Positions 42,501 through 53,524 of a stretch of 64,000 nucleotides of DNA are shown here, in pieces. The translations under genes and the position numbers were made by a program. The stretch spans positions 361,590-425,589 of the forward strand of contig NW_005179363.1 of the NCBI RefSeq assembly GCF_000350225.1, given 5' to 3'. The notes under the pieces are model-generated. The model searched no databases and was not told the origin of the DNA. It saw only the letters and a program-made list of their open reading frames with translations. Numbering within the stretch: position 1 is the first letter of the stretch; each line of letters starts with the position of its first letter. This DNA comes from Chondrus crispus (taxonomy: Eukaryota > Rhodophyta > Florideophyceae > Gigartinales > Gigartinaceae).

Positions 42501-44444
42501 ACATTTTTGTTGCTTAACCCTGTACCAGGGCCTACGAATTTGATCCATCGGACGATCCTTGTCTCGACTTAGAATTTTCTTGACAGCAGTCGGCTCCTTC
42601 GGCTTACCCCTTATTTCAACTACCTCGTCGTCGAGGCCTTTCCTTCTTGCTAGAGACGGGGAACGGGACTGAGTCACGGACGCCGTACGTTGAAACTGCG
42701 CCTCTCGTGACTCCCTCGAGATTCCTCTCTCTACTTTCCCTGCGGCGGAGGGTTCCCTTTTCACGTCCGACGACGCGGGCCCCGCGGCGGGCTTTCTGAA
42801 GTGTTGGTTCGACCTCGGCATTGAAGCACTCGGCGTGCTCGCCGTCTGCGAATCGAACCAATTCTTGACCTTCAGATAACTCGTCGATGGTATCCCTAAT
42901 CTCTCCATCGGAGACAACGCCTCATAATTTCCCAAAACTCGGTGCATTTCCCGGAGGGAAAGAATGCACGTTGGCGGGGCGTGCCCCTTTTCGTAACAGT
43001 GATAGCACACCAGTCCGTGCTTCTTGACGGGATATTGTGGTCTAGGTCCTCCACAGGCCGGCGGCCTTCCTTGATATTGCGGCCTTCCCATCCATCCTGG
43101 CCTTCAAATCGTTGTACCCTTGTCTTCCATCGGAATGCGCGACGCCGGCGTGTGGCCGCGCCCCCGGAACATCATCACGGGATCCGTGGGCTCTGAAAAC
43201 GACTCCGTCGTGTATGTGGGCGTCGGTAAAGTTGACGACCCGCTTGCCTCGTAGTCCTCGTGTCCGTAGCCCTCCAATGGCTCAATAAAATTGCCTTCGG
43301 CTACCAATGCTCCTTCATAATGATTTTCGCTGCTTCCGTGCTCACCGCGTTCATCTGACGCGGGGATTGACTCTACTAAGTGGACGGCGGCGTGACCTTT
43401 ACGACCGGGAGAAGAAGCCCTCGGCTTCTTCCCCGCCCTGAACGTCGACGGCGTCTGAATCGTGACCTTCTTGGTGTTCTTGTCCTTGGCGCGGCCCGCC
43501 GAGCCATGCGCCTTTGCGTATTTTACCAATCTCAAAAATGAGACATCTCGGTTATCTTGTCGATACTGCGAGACCATGGGCTTAATACTGGCATCTAGCC
43601 CCTCGATGAACATGGTCATCTGCTCCTCCATGAAATAAACATTCCCACAGCGATTACTCACGTCTGTTAGGCGAATGTAAAATTCCATCTCATCTTCAGA
43701 CGGTTTTTGCTGAACTTCTCACAATGCGAGCACGGCTTGACGGATCGACTCGTCCGTTGCGAAACTCCTCAACAACCACTGTACGGCCTCTGGCCAAACG
43801 AACACCTTTCCGTGATGGGACCCGGCCGTCTGAGACACCGAGGTGTACTGTCTCAAGGCGACGCCGCTTAGAAATTCGGGCAACAAGCGGATCGCTTGCC
43901 CCTCGTTCATATCTTGAGTATCAAACTCTTGAACTAACTTTGCCAAAAAATCCAACACAAGGACCCCGTCCTCTCCTGTGAACGTGTTGTCCTTCTTCAC
44001 CTTAGGCGGTATATCTCTCCTGATTTTTCGCACGGCGGTCCGCCGGGAACTTGACAAAAATGTCTGCGGGTTCCTCAAGCGGTACGTTCGGTACGAAAGT
44101 AATTTCTTGAGCAGGTAGTTGGTCGGATTCAGCTTCTCCAACTCCTCCCATCGCGGCCCGCGTCGCGTTGCGACGTCCTCTGGCTCCGCGTCCTTGTCTC
44201 TCCGCGAGGCGGACGAAGTGATCCCGCCCCGTCTGGAGGTAATTTTCTTGCCCTGCGAAATTCCTTTTCCTTCCTCTGAACGATGTTCGGAATTGCTGGC
44301 GTGGTTCGACGAACCGTCGTCACCATCTTCGGAAAGGTCATTCGACTAGGTCATTGAGTCTTGGTCCTCCGGCTCGTCACTACAGTGACTCTTGCTCCGG
44401 CGTCGCAGATTCTTCTTCGAAGTCTTCGACTTGGAACTCCGCTG
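42501..44444 (-). pseudogene. Gypsy gag region
   Basis: Contains a CCHC zinc knuckle (CYHCYEKGHAPPTC) near 43.0 kb and a capsid-like segment near 43.6-44.1 kb. A further gag-like stretch lies at 54020-54600 on the other side of the inserted DNA transposon. Broken copy. Confidence 0.75.
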
Positions 44445-44455
44445 CCCTAGCAGAT
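44445..44455. repeat. left terminal inverted repeat of the TNP2 transposon
   Basis: CCCTAGCAGAT, preceded by the target-site copy CTG. The next 250 bases are rich in ATTGGTTG-type words. Confidence 0.88.
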
Positions 44456-45055
44456 CTGGTGGTCCAGTAATGGTTGGTGCTGGTCATTTATTGGCGGATG
44501 ATTGGTTGATGTAAAAGCGATTGGTTGGCTAATGGTTCAGGATATTTTACACGATTAATTTGTATCTATCTGCATGGAATAACATCTGGTCGATTGCGAA
44601 CTGGTTCACCGACCAATTGCCTATTGCCGATCGTTTTCTTAAAATGGCTGATATGCTATTTGGTTGGTCGACTAGTTGCAAAGGATAGTAACTGACCAAT
44701 CACGGCTGTCATCGACCATACAGAAACACAGCAGTATGCTGCACAAGTAACTTTACAGTACTTCGAAGATTTGCAGCAGACGTCAACCCCCTACATCCCC
44801 TAATCCCCAACATGCATCCCACCATCCCACCATCCCTGATCCTTGGTCCTCACATTACCTCCCACCATCCATCCCCCGCCCCCCTTAGACCCCCCCTCTC
44901 CCACCCCGACCGCACTCCACCTCCCCTTGTTCGCTGTGCCCCATCCAAACCGCCCCCGACGATGTCCGCCTTCATCCCCCCTCCCCTCCCCGCTCTCCCA
45001 CCTCCGGTCCCCCCGAACCCACCCTCGCCGTTCCCCCTCCCGCCCTCCCCTCCGC

Positions 45056-46264
45056 ATGACCGCCACCGACCCGCGCCTGCTCCCCTTCTCCGCGGTCCTC
45101 TCCTCCCTGGAGAACGAGGGCGCGTACGCCGTCATGGCGGCGGCGGCGGCCGTCGAGTCCGCCACGGGCAAGCCCGTCATCCACCTGGAGATCGGCCAGC
45201 CGGCCTTCCCGACCCCGGCCCCGGTCGCGGACGCCGCCATCGCCGCCATCGCCGCCGGCAAGACCAAGTACTCGTCGCCGCGCGGCGTCGCCCCCCTGCG
45301 CGCCGCCATCGCCTCCTTGGCCAACCGCCACCGCGGCCTCGCCGTCACCCCGCAGCACGTCGTCGTGGGCTCCGGCGCCAAGCCGGGCCTGTTCCTCGCC
45401 ACGCTCGCCCTCGTCCGCGGCCCGCACGACCACCTCCTCATCCCGGACCCGGGCTTCCCGACCTACCGCGCCATGGTCGCCGTCGCAAACGGCACCGCCG
45501 TCCCCGTCCCGCTCCGCCCGGACATGCGCAGCTTCGACATGCCCGCGCTCGAGGCCGCCGTCACCCACCGCACGCGCCTCGTCGTGCTCAACTCCCCGGG
45601 CAACCCCACCGGCGGCGTCGTCCCGCTGGAACACCTGCGCCGCATCGCCCAGCTCGCCGTCGAGCACGACTTCTGGGTCGTGTCGGACGAGATCTACAGC
45701 CAGCTGTGCTACGAAGACACGTACACGTCCATCGCCAGCCCGCCCGGCATGGCGGTCCGCACGGTCGTCGTGGACGGCTTTTCGAAGAGCTACTGCATGA
45801 CCGGGTGGCGCCTGGGCTGGGCCATCATGCCGCCGCCATTGGCGGAGCGCGTCGAGCTGCTGCTCGTGCATTCCGTCGGGTGCACGGCGACGTTTACCCA
45901 GGAGGCCGGCATTGCCGCGCTGGCCGGCGGCGGAGAGGTAGAGATGCTGCGGCGCGAGTATAGGAAGAGGAGGGACATCGTGGTGAAGGGGCTGAATGCG
46001 ATTCCCGGTGTGCGGTGCGACAGGCCGCAGGGCGCGTTTTGCGCGTTTGCGGACGTGCGCAGCTTTGGCAGGAGCAGCAAGGAGATTGCGGACGTGCTGC
46101 TGCAGGACGGGTTGGTGGCCGTGTTGCCCGGGACGGACTTCGGGGAGCAGGGGGAAGGGTTCATCCGGCTAAGCTATGTGAGCGAGGAGGAGGAGCAGAG
46201 AGAAGGGTTGCGCCGCATCGCCGCCACGCTCGGCAGGCTGCGCCCGGTGAAGGCGGTGGCGTAG
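45056..46264 (+). CDS. class I/II pyridoxal-phosphate aminotransferase carried by the transposon
   Basis: 402 residues, fold-type I, AspB-like. It would transfer an amino group between an amino acid and a 2-oxo acid. All hallmark residues are present: the GQPAFPTP substrate loop, YSSPRGVAPLR, the NSPGNPTGG Asn, the Asp and Tyr in VSDEIYSQL, the PLP Lys at about residue 244 in FSKSYCMTGWRLGW, and the carboxylate-binding Arg in GFIRLSYV. It is therefore likely active; the exact substrate cannot be told. I start at the ATG at 45056; the frame is open upstream only through Pro-rich translated leader. The gene is very GC-rich, with almost every third position G or C, unlike the transposase next to it. 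This supports an origin outside the transposon. It has no intron and no break. Confidence 0.9.
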   Translation: MTATDPRLLPFSAVLSSLENEGAYAVMAAAAAVESATGKPVIHLEIGQPAFPTPAPVADAAIAAIAAGKTKYSSPRGVAPLRAAIASLANRHRGLAVTPQHVVVGSGAKPGLFLATLALVRGPHDHLLIPDPGFPTYRAMVAVANGTAVPVPLRPDMRSFDMPALEAAVTHRTRLVVLNSPGNPTGGVVPLEHLRRIAQLAVEHDFWVVSDEIYSQLCYEDTYTSIASPPGMAVRTVVVDGFSKSYCMTGWRLGWAIMPPPLAERVELLLVHSVGCTATFTQEAGIAALAGGGEVEMLRREYRKRRDIVVKGLNAIPGVRCDRPQGAFCAFADVRSFGRSSKEIADVLLQDGLVAVLPGTDFGEQGEGFIRLSYVSEEEEQREGLRRIAATLGRLRPVKAVA

Positions 46265-46553
46265 ATGTAAGGAGGAGGAGGAGGGATCAAGGGCGGGAAA
46301 ATATTGGCCACTTTTCGGCGAAACTTCCGCTCGCTGCCCCTATTTTTGGGTCGTCTTCGCGTCCCCCAGAAAACATTTCGGCGCCCCGAAAAAAAGTACG
46401 AAAACTTTCCCAAATCAATAACTGATCCATCGTGCCGGCGACCGTGCGGTGGCGGTGGCGTAATCATCTCCTTCACCATCCCCCCCCCGCCCGCTGTCCC
46501 TTTTCATTTCCACGCCGCTCCCTCCCACCCCTCGCCGTCCCTCCCCTCCCCCC

Positions 46554-46802
46554 ATGGCAATGGCCACCAACCTCGGCCCCACCGCCATCTCCCACACGGC
46601 CACGCACTTCGCCGTCGCCCGCCCCGACTCGGCCTTGGACCTCTTCACGCTGCCCGCCTTCACGCGCAGCAGCCACCCGCCGCCGGCAACACTCACCCCG
46701 ACCGCCCTCGCCCTCACCTCACGCACGGCGCGCCTCGGTCCTCGCACGAGCGCAGCACTCGCGCGCGAAGCAAAAAAGAAAAGAAAAAGGAATAAGATGT
46801 AG
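46554..46802 (+). CDS. possible small GC-rich protein
   Basis: 82 codons (MAMATNLGPTAISHTATHFAVARPD...), with an ATG following a C-rich leader like those of the host genes, third positions mostly G or C, and a lysine-rich end (AKKKRKRNKM). No family is recognised. It lies between the aminotransferase and the methionine adenosyltransferase fragment inside the transposon and may be a truncated captured exon. Confidence 0.3.
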   Translation: MAMATNLGPTAISHTATHFAVARPDSALDLFTLPAFTRSSHPPPATLTPTALALTSRTARLGPRTSAALAREAKKKRKRNKM

Positions 46803-47021
46803 TAGATGTTGGACATTCTTTTACTTTTTCGGGGAAGGCGACGACAGGAAAAGAGGAGTGTGGAAAGGAAGAAGAAAAGGAACACAGGCTCTCTTCGAGA
46901 ATCACGCGTGCAGGCAAGACGCCCGGGATGAGACTTTTAGCACCCAAAATGCCAGCAAAACGACAAAGAAAAAACCAAAGAGCCTGCAAAGGGAAAAAGG
47001 GAAAAAAGTGGCGGCAAGCCT

Positions 47022-47561
47022 CTAAAACTTGAGTGTCTTGGGCTTCTCCCAGGTCAAGTCGGGGTCATCGCGTCCAAAGTGTCCGTAGGCGGCGGTCTTC
47101 GAGTAGATGGGGCGGAGCAGGTTGAGCTCGCGGATGATGTGCCCCGGGCGGAGATCAAAGTTGGCCTTGACGATGTCGGTGATCTCGGCGTCGGACTTGG
47201 AGCCCGTGCCGTAGGTATCAATAAACAGGGAGAACGGCTCGGCGATACCGATGCCGTACGAGACTTGGACAAGGCAGCGGTCGGCGAGGCCTGCGGCAAC
47301 GACCGACTTGGCGATCCAGCGGCCTGCGTAGGCGGCGGAGCGGTCGACCTTGGTGGGGTGCTTTCCGAAGAAGGCGCCGCCGCCGTGGGCGCCCCAGCCG
47401 CCGTACGTTTCGATGCTGATCTTGCTTCCGGTGAGGCCGGCATCGCCATCCGAGCCGCCGATGACGAAGCGGCCCGACGGGTTGAGGTGGTCACCATCTA
47501 CCAAGATGGTGCGGTCGTCCAGATACTTGTCCGGGATGACCTTCTTGATGACCTTCCCCAT
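47022..47561 (-). CDS. S-adenosylmethionine synthetase, C-terminal part only
   Basis: The enzyme makes S-adenosylmethionine from methionine and ATP. The visible 180 codons cover about the last 45 percent of the protein: [74 protein letters not shown] and [16 protein letters not shown]. The Lys residues around GK-x-P-x-K and the Asp of KVDRS are kept, but the Arg of G-R-K (E. coli R244, a triphosphate ligand) is Ser here and SGKDP reads FGKHP. Coding similarity stops about 30 bases upstream of 47561, at a possible acceptor (CCCACTTGTAG on the minus strand). The rest is absent up to the N gap and beyond it. It is probably a captured 3' exon, not a working gene. Confidence 0.88.
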   Translation of the reverse strand: MGKVIKKVIPDKYLDDRTILVDGDHLNPSGRFVIGGSDGDAGLTGSKISIETYGGWGAHGGGAFFGKHPTKVDRSAAYAGRWIAKSVVAAGLADRCLVQVSYGIGIAEPFSLFIDTYGTGSKSDAEITDIVKANFDLRPGHIIRELNLLRPIYSKTAAYGHFGRDDPDLTWEKPKTLKF

Positions 47562-47751
47562 GAGGTCTGTGGCGATCCATTGGCCTACAAGTGGGAAGGT
47601 TCGGAACTCTGTGCAGGACTACACCGTTTAGTCCCAGTATTCCAGACAACAACAAGCAAGTGCGAGGTCAAGGGTGGTGATTCTGGAGTCGGAATACTTG
47701 TCCTCCAGCTGTTGACAGACAAAAATTCAAAGTCATTCCCTCACATCAGGA
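47562..47751. other. flank of the synthetase fragment, possible intron remnant
   Basis: Begins with the putative 3' splice site of the synthetase exon on the minus strand and runs to the N gap. No coding similarity is seen. Confidence 0.4.
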
Positions 47752-47851
47752 NNNNNNNNNNNNNNNNNNNNNNNNNNNNNNNNNNNNNNNNNNNNNNNNN
47801 NNNNNNNNNNNNNNNNNNNNNNNNNNNNNNNNNNNNNNNNNNNNNNNNNNN
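47752..47851. other. assembly gap (100 N)
   Basis: Exactly 100 N, the usual placeholder for a gap of unknown size. The missing synthetase exons could lie here. Confidence 1.
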
Positions 47852-48914
47852 TCCTTTCGCTGAGCACCCTCCCTTGGTCGCCGACGCCACTATCCTCTCA
47901 CAAGAGTGGGGAAACCCTCGCTACCCAGTCATCGGGAGCTTTCCTCCGACGCTCGCCGACCCGACATTGGAACTGGCGAACAGGCCCCCTTGGCGATTCA
48001 AGGCGTGCTTTCCCTTCGCTCCGTCAACCCCGAAGCTCAGAACTGTTCCCGTCTCCTCAATTACGCCCCGAGGTACCGTAGACGGTCAGACACTGGTTAT
48101 CGTCATACTGGCGGTGCCAATTATGTAATATCGTGCATTTGACCAATCATACTCTATGTACAGCTAAAAAACAATATGGATCACAGCAATGAACACTTTT
48201 CGCTTCAGGCTGGAGGAACAAAAGTAACCTAAAAGCAAAAGAGCCAACTTCATCTTCAATCACCGCAGTTAGCATCTACTCCCTGCGAGAGAGCCATGTC
48301 TGCAATCGCCACCGCGCCAAAAGCCGCCACTCCTCCTACCTGAGCTCCCCGCAACCCGCCCTGCCGTAACTCTCCCGCTCTCCCTCGCGCATGTCCCTCT
48401 CCACCAGGGCGCCGCCCAGCAGTGAGGTGCACACGTGTGACACCTCTGCCCAAATATACACACGTATCTTCAAGGCCCCCCAATTGATCCAACCAAGACC
48501 CTTCACACCTTCCCCGCTGTGCCGCATCCCGCGTATCCCTTCGTCTGAAGATATCCCTCTTTCCCCTACCCCTCCCTGCCGCCCTTGGCTCCCTACCCCC
48601 CAAGAATGCCTGATCCGACGTGCCTCATCACGATCCATCTAGCGGCGCCCGAGCGGAGCCCTTTCCGATGTGGCCAAGCCGGGCGCCATGTGCATCTGCT
48701 TCGTACAGGTCATGCCGTGCGACGTCGACGTCGTCGAGGGTATGAGATCCCATGGGCACGGTCACCGCCCCCATCAGTTTAGCGAGTGAAATTGAGCTCC
48801 CTCCAGGAATCATCACACTACGCCATGATAGTGAGAATGAAGATCAATGATTAGCATGTGAGTGCGTCCGCAAGTTTACTAGAATCCCACCTAACATGAA
48901 TCGCGCTCTGCATA
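47852..48914. other. transposon interior without recognised gene
   Basis: GC-rich short frames exist on the minus strand, for example 48256-48603 and 48628-48816, but I recognise nothing in them. They could be further captured fragments. The composition changes to AT-richer, transposase-like sequence near 48.85 kb. Confidence 0.4.
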
Positions 48915-50087
48915 TCAAAGCCGAGTATTTCGAGTGGATCTCCTTCTCTTTGGAAGAAGCTCGTGGTCGCTCTCTTCCTCATCACTGTTACTTTCACTAT
49001 CCCTTTCTCCCCTTTTATCGTCATCAGAATTCAACCACGGTACCTCTCGACGCTGACGCACGATCGGGCGGGTGGTGCTATGCCTCGAAGTGCCTGTACG
49101 TAATTTTAACCTCCCTTTTGTCTTTTTCATGACTGATCCGTGTTTATCAGCTTTGTATCTACTGACCGTCTCTCTTTTTGCTCTCTTTGCACTTGATCGG
49201 CCTGGTTGTCTGCAATTTCCATCCCGGGCAAGACGAATGTGTTCCAGAATCTCGACGTCATCAATTTGTTCACATTCATTGCATATTACGTCCACAGGGT
49301 GCACAGCGCAACATTCATCAATAATATCGCTTGCGGTTTGATCATCCGAATCAACTTCTACGCAAGTGGAGGGATCAAAAGTAGACCCATGAAAATTATC
49401 TGACCATATGTTTTCCTTTCGGGTTTTCTCCTTGATGCTGATCAGTTTTCCTCGGATGATCTCTCTCACTGCCCAGCCTCCGTATGCAAGTCTCAGTACT
49501 GGGTATGTCTTGACCAGTCTTCTGGATATGTCGTTATATTCCTTAAGGAATTTGCTCAAGTTATTGCTATGAATGCTCTGGATTTTTTGCAAGGTATGAA
49601 AACCAACATGCTGTCCAAACACAGATGAGGCACCGAGGAGGACCTCGGTTGTCTTCATTGATATACGTGTGAAGGATTGAGCTGAACGATCTATCTGCTT
49701 AATGACCGTATTTCCACGTTCCTGAGCATCCGAATTGTGTTTGTCAATAGCATTACGCAGTACACTTCCGACAGAAATGAAAGACGATTTTTCGGGAGCT
49801 CTATTGTTTCGAGGGTCTTCAACTGTCCCGCTGTACTGATCATATCCAGACCTGGTATCACCATTTGACGACGATCTGTGAAGTTGTACATCGTGTTGCC
49901 CTTTAACAGATTCAGAAATGCGTTGCCAAATTGACGCTACATCCCTTCTGATCTCTTCCATATCCCTTTTTATAGATCTCAACCCGTCAAGCTTGTCATT
50001 GATGCGCTCCAGATCTCGACTTAAGGACTCCATGCCTTTTTGAAAGCAGGTGGTACAGAAGCAAGAGGGGTTCCCAGGACATTGCAT
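48915..50087 (-). CDS. accessory protein of the TNP2 transposon
   Basis: 390 residues, divergent from the transposase with a shared upstream region of about 500 bases. The N-terminus has a Cys cluster (MQCPGNPSCFCTTC) followed by a coiled coil (ESLSRDLERINDKLDGL, RRDVASIWQRI). The middle is helical (YNDISRRLVKTYPVLRLAYGGWAVREI). The C-terminus is highly charged with a basic tail (LLPKRRRSTRNTRL). I do not recognise a family. By position it may play the part of the TNPA-like DNA-binding subunit that CACTA elements use beside TNP2. That is inference from layout. Confidence 0.6.
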   Translation of the reverse strand: MQCPGNPSCFCTTCFQKGMESLSRDLERINDKLDGLRSIKRDMEEIRRDVASIWQRISESVKGQHDVQLHRSSSNGDTRSGYDQYSGTVEDPRNNRAPEKSSFISVGSVLRNAIDKHNSDAQERGNTVIKQIDRSAQSFTRISMKTTEVLLGASSVFGQHVGFHTLQKIQSIHSNNLSKFLKEYNDISRRLVKTYPVLRLAYGGWAVREIIRGKLISIKEKTRKENIWSDNFHGSTFDPSTCVEVDSDDQTASDIIDECCAVHPVDVICNECEQIDDVEILEHIRLARDGNCRQPGRSSAKRAKRETVSRYKADKHGSVMKKTKGRLKLRTGTSRHSTTRPIVRQRREVPWLNSDDDKRGERDSESNSDEEESDHELLPKRRRSTRNTRL

Positions 50088-50587
50088 CGATAATTTGGTG
50101 CGTATATGTAATGCTTATGATTTCGTTTCGTTTCGATGCGATTTGGTTTGGTTTGAGCGGTAACCATTACGATTTATTCTCTGTAACTTCACTGATCAAG
50201 ATCTATTGCGACGGGATGCAAAACTTTGGACTGCAGTGCATGTTAATGCAATAAACTCAGGCTGCGCTGAATATATCCAACCCATTTGGTTCGTGAATAA
50301 TTCTCAGTACCAATGTCAGTTCGACAGCAGAAGCGGCGTTTCGTTTGTCCGCAGGTATACCGTTGTGATTGCCGGGGTGTCCCCCGAGCACGGAGCATCA
50401 CATGTGCTCATAAACGTGCGGCAGAGAAGTTTATGAGAGAGGAAACCAGCGACCCGCTATTTTCTCGCCATTACCGACAGAATTCAGGGCAGACCATAAG
50501 GACACCATCACTCCGCGTACCCACATCGACACCGGAGATTCTTCTTCGCCACCCCAAAGCTACATATCTGACCTTGGCGCACGAACA
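50088..50587. promoter_or_regulatory. divergent promoter region and possible first exon of the transposase
   Basis: Shared upstream region of the two transposon genes. On the plus strand, 50313-50440 encodes a Cys-rich segment (RRFVCPQVYRCDCRG, then SITCAHKRAAEKF) like the N-terminal zinc finger of TNP2-type transposases. It is in a different frame from the main gene, whose own frame is open from 50414. A short intron or a frame change would connect them. Confidence 0.4.
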
Positions 50588-53524
50588 TTGGCGGAGTGGA
50601 ATCCCGGTCTGAGTGAAGTTTCTATCTCTCCAAGTCAGGCACGTGCAGGGAAACGAAGTCGCAAGGATCCACATCAAATGGCACATTCTGATGGGATAGA
50701 TGTTTGTGAGGAGTCAGCAAACAGGACTTCCAGTTCGGCTAAAGTTAGTGAAGCTTTAGTCTCTACTCGCGAAGGGCAGGGGTACTACACTCATGCCTCT
50801 AACGCGTCATGCCACTCCTTTAGTGACGGCCATCCTGCTTCAATTGTCTTTCACTCACAGTATTCTGAAAGTGGCACAGCTACCGCCGGCGAAACGTCAT
50901 TAGTGATCTCCGGTGCCGATTTTTGTCATCACGACGCATATGTGTCGTCAATCCTTCCGGAGCTGCAAAAGTTGGAGCTGTTTCTATCAGTGAACAATGA
51001 CCTGATTCAGATTTGGCTCAAGCACAGACTATCAGATGCCGCCATGGATGACCTCCTGCAGATGCTCTCTCAGCCGCATCCGGCAAGTTCAACTTACAAG
51101 CATTGGAAAAGCGTGAAGAAAGCCCTCCATCGAATGGAGGACCTGGCAGTCTCAACACATTACATGTGCTCTCATGGTCACAAGTACCTCAGTATTGATG
51201 AAACCGGTACACCTGAAAAATATGACGCCAACAATTGCAGCCTTGCTACTAGAACGTTCGAATATGTTGGTGTGTGGGAGCGACTCAATGCTCGATTGCA
51301 AAGTCCTCATTTCGGACCTCAAATGTTTGAATATTACCGAGACGAAGTCTTTCGTCTTTTCCAAGGTGACAAGGAGTACCGTGATGTATTTTCTGGTCGT
51401 CTATTCCGCGAAACCATGATGAATCTGGGTGGTGCAGATGCAATTCAGCATGACATCTTTCTGATTCTTTGTGGGGACGGGGCACAGCCATATTGGTCAT
51501 CAACATACGGCTTCTGGCGCTTCATTCTCCTCATAGCCAATCTCCCGCCATCTGATCGAGTCTCGGTTGAGAACATTCTTCCTCTCCTTTGCATCCCTGG
51601 GCCCCACCAGCCTTCGGATTTGATATCATTCCTGAGCCCATTCCTGGACGAGATGGAATCCCGTGCAAGCCGAAAACGTTGCAAGATTTGGGATGGGACT
51701 GAGGTTATGGTTCGTTGCCATGCTCTCCTAGTCGAAGGAGATCTCCCTGCTCTCAGTAAGATGTGCTCCCTAAAAGGGCACAACAGCTACGTGCCATGTC
51801 GATACTGCGTCATCAGGGGGTTCCTTCAGACTAGTTCTACAGATGTTTCGAGTCAACATGTGTATTACCCATACCCGAGCTTCATAAAGCATGGCACGCG
51901 AAAAACAGTCCTGTACGACATCAATGAGCTTCCAATGCGTGATTTGGAGGATACCAAGAATGCAATTGAAAACATTGAACGATTGCGGACTTCCCGTATC
52001 AGAGGGTCTGTTGGGGATAGAAAGAGGTTATCAAGAGAGCACGGAATCAACGGATGTTCGGAATTGTTTCGCCGGCTGGATCACCTACAAATGTATAGGA
52101 GTTGCCCGGTTGATGTCATGCATTTACTCTTTTTGAACGTCCCGAGTCAGCTCATGGACCTTATACTGTCGTCAGGATTGATTAAATCACCTGAACTGAA
52201 AAGAATTGAGAGATTTATTTGTTCGTTCGGAAGTGGAGTTCCGTCCGAGGTGCGTCGTCCACGACCATTGAAGCTAAGGAGAATGTACAAAGCGGCGGAG
52301 TGGAGATCTTTTGTCAACAACATTTTGCTCGTAGCGTTTGATGACGTGCTACCTACTGTTGTCCTAAACGGGTTGCAATCGTTTGTGGAATTAGTGGACC
52401 TATGCTTTGCGCCCGTTCTTTCATCTACCGATGTTGAGCGTTTGGGACATCTGGCACAGCGCTTCATTCGGTTTTTTGAGGACTACTTTTACGGCGGACC
52501 AGAGGACCGTCTTCATGTGTGCAAATACACTATCCACTTACTACTCCATCTGCAAAATTCAGTACTGGATGCAGGACCTCTTGTTAATGTTTCACAATTT
52601 CCGATAGAAAGATTCATCGGGGAAACGGTTCATGGCCTCACAGCCAAACATTTGGCTGCGGAGTCCGTTTTGGAGACATGGAAGTTCCTTGAATCGTACA
52701 AGTTGCATCGCATCAAGAAATATGTACCAAGCCCCGAAAGAAGCCCCAAAAGAAGTGGCATCCTGCATCCTGAAAGGCATTTACCTTCAAGCGCCGTGAT
52801 GGCAAGGTCCAACATACCCGATTTTGAGGGTTTGCTACTGTGTCACCCTAAGCAAATCTCTACAGTAACAGAATTCAGCAGAATATGTGGGATGGATGTG
52901 CGACGAATGCTAGAACGTTTCTACGAGCAACGACTTGGGTTGGACGAAAGTGCTGCTGCAAATCTCGTGGCTCAACACGAGAATATCACGCTTTGGAACA
53001 GAATGACGTTTGAAAATCGGTTCGAAGATGAGGCCCGAGTAACATATGTTGGTGTGGAAAGGCAATGTGACGGGGAAACCAGACGAAGAAATTTTTATGT
53101 TGCCGCGGAGTTCCTCCTAGACAATGGTACATCGACTTCTGCCTCCTTCTCGTCATGTGGCTCACAGCATTCTCCAGTTCTTCTGTTTTACAGAAAAATT
53201 GTGCGTTTCCTCGAGCACTCAGTAATCAGGAGCTCCCGAAATGATAAGTTTCTCTTGGTGATGGGGAGCTGGGTCCCATCGGGTTTGCGTAAGGGTTCGC
53301 AAGGACAAGTCTTCTCGAGGCTGAAGCGTGATGACCCGAATCTGTTTCCGACAACTTCGATTGAAGGACTAGACGTTATTTCTAGGCACGTATTTGTCGT
53401 ACAGAAAGAAATGAAGACAATTAACAAACGTCAAAACTTCCGCACATACTTCGTAGATCCACAACGATCTACAGATTGTCTCCTTGACCGTACATCGAGA
53501 AAGACCTTACATGGGGTTCGCTAA
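50588..53524 (+). CDS. TNP2-like transposase (CMC/EnSpm/Plavaka-like)
   Basis: 978 residues in one open frame; the first ATG is at 50678. The core follows the TNP2 transposase pattern: LILCGDGAQPYWSSTYGFW (first catalytic Asp), LLIANLPPSDR, IPGPHQPSDLISFL, HALLVEGDLPALSKM (second Asp), KGHNSYVPCRYC (zinc-binding H-C-C) and CPVDVMHLLFLNVP. It also has RRPRPLKLRRMYKAAEWRSF and FPIERFIGETVHG further on. Such enzymes cut the transposon out and insert it with a 3-base staggered cut, which agrees with the CTG duplication at its ends. No break is seen in the main frame, so the enzyme could be functional. Codon use is AT-richer than in the captured aminotransferase gene. Confidence 0.85.
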   Translation: MAEWNPGLSEVSISPSQARAGKRSRKDPHQMAHSDGIDVCEESANRTSSSAKVSEALVSTREGQGYYTHASNASCHSFSDGHPASIVFHSQYSESGTATAGETSLVISGADFCHHDAYVSSILPELQKLELFLSVNNDLIQIWLKHRLSDAAMDDLLQMLSQPHPASSTYKHWKSVKKALHRMEDLAVSTHYMCSHGHKYLSIDETGTPEKYDANNCSLATRTFEYVGVWERLNARLQSPHFGPQMFEYYRDEVFRLFQGDKEYRDVFSGRLFRETMMNLGGADAIQHDIFLILCGDGAQPYWSSTYGFWRFILLIANLPPSDRVSVENILPLLCIPGPHQPSDLISFLSPFLDEMESRASRKRCKIWDGTEVMVRCHALLVEGDLPALSKMCSLKGHNSYVPCRYCVIRGFLQTSSTDVSSQHVYYPYPSFIKHGTRKTVLYDINELPMRDLEDTKNAIENIERLRTSRIRGSVGDRKRLSREHGINGCSELFRRLDHLQMYRSCPVDVMHLLFLNVPSQLMDLILSSGLIKSPELKRIERFICSFGSGVPSEVRRPRPLKLRRMYKAAEWRSFVNNILLVAFDDVLPTVVLNGLQSFVELVDLCFAPVLSSTDVERLGHLAQRFIRFFEDYFYGGPEDRLHVCKYTIHLLLHLQNSVLDAGPLVNVSQFPIERFIGETVHGLTAKHLAAESVLETWKFLESYKLHRIKKYVPSPERSPKRSGILHPERHLPSSAVMARSNIPDFEGLLLCHPKQISTVTEFSRICGMDVRRMLERFYEQRLGLDESAAANLVAQHENITLWNRMTFENRFEDEARVTYVGVERQCDGETRRRNFYVAAEFLLDNGTSTSASFSSCGSQHSPVLLFYRKIVRFLEHSVIRSSRNDKFLLVMGSWVPSGLRKGSQGQVFSRLKRDDPNLFPTTSIEGLDVISRHVFVVQKEMKTINKRQNFRTYFVDPQRSTDCLLDRTSRKTLHGVR

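Noticed and set aside
44812-45963. Pro/Arg-rich frame and the opposite-strand frame over the aminotransferase
   Set aside because: Shadows of a very GC-rich gene whose true frame has all aminotransferase motifs.
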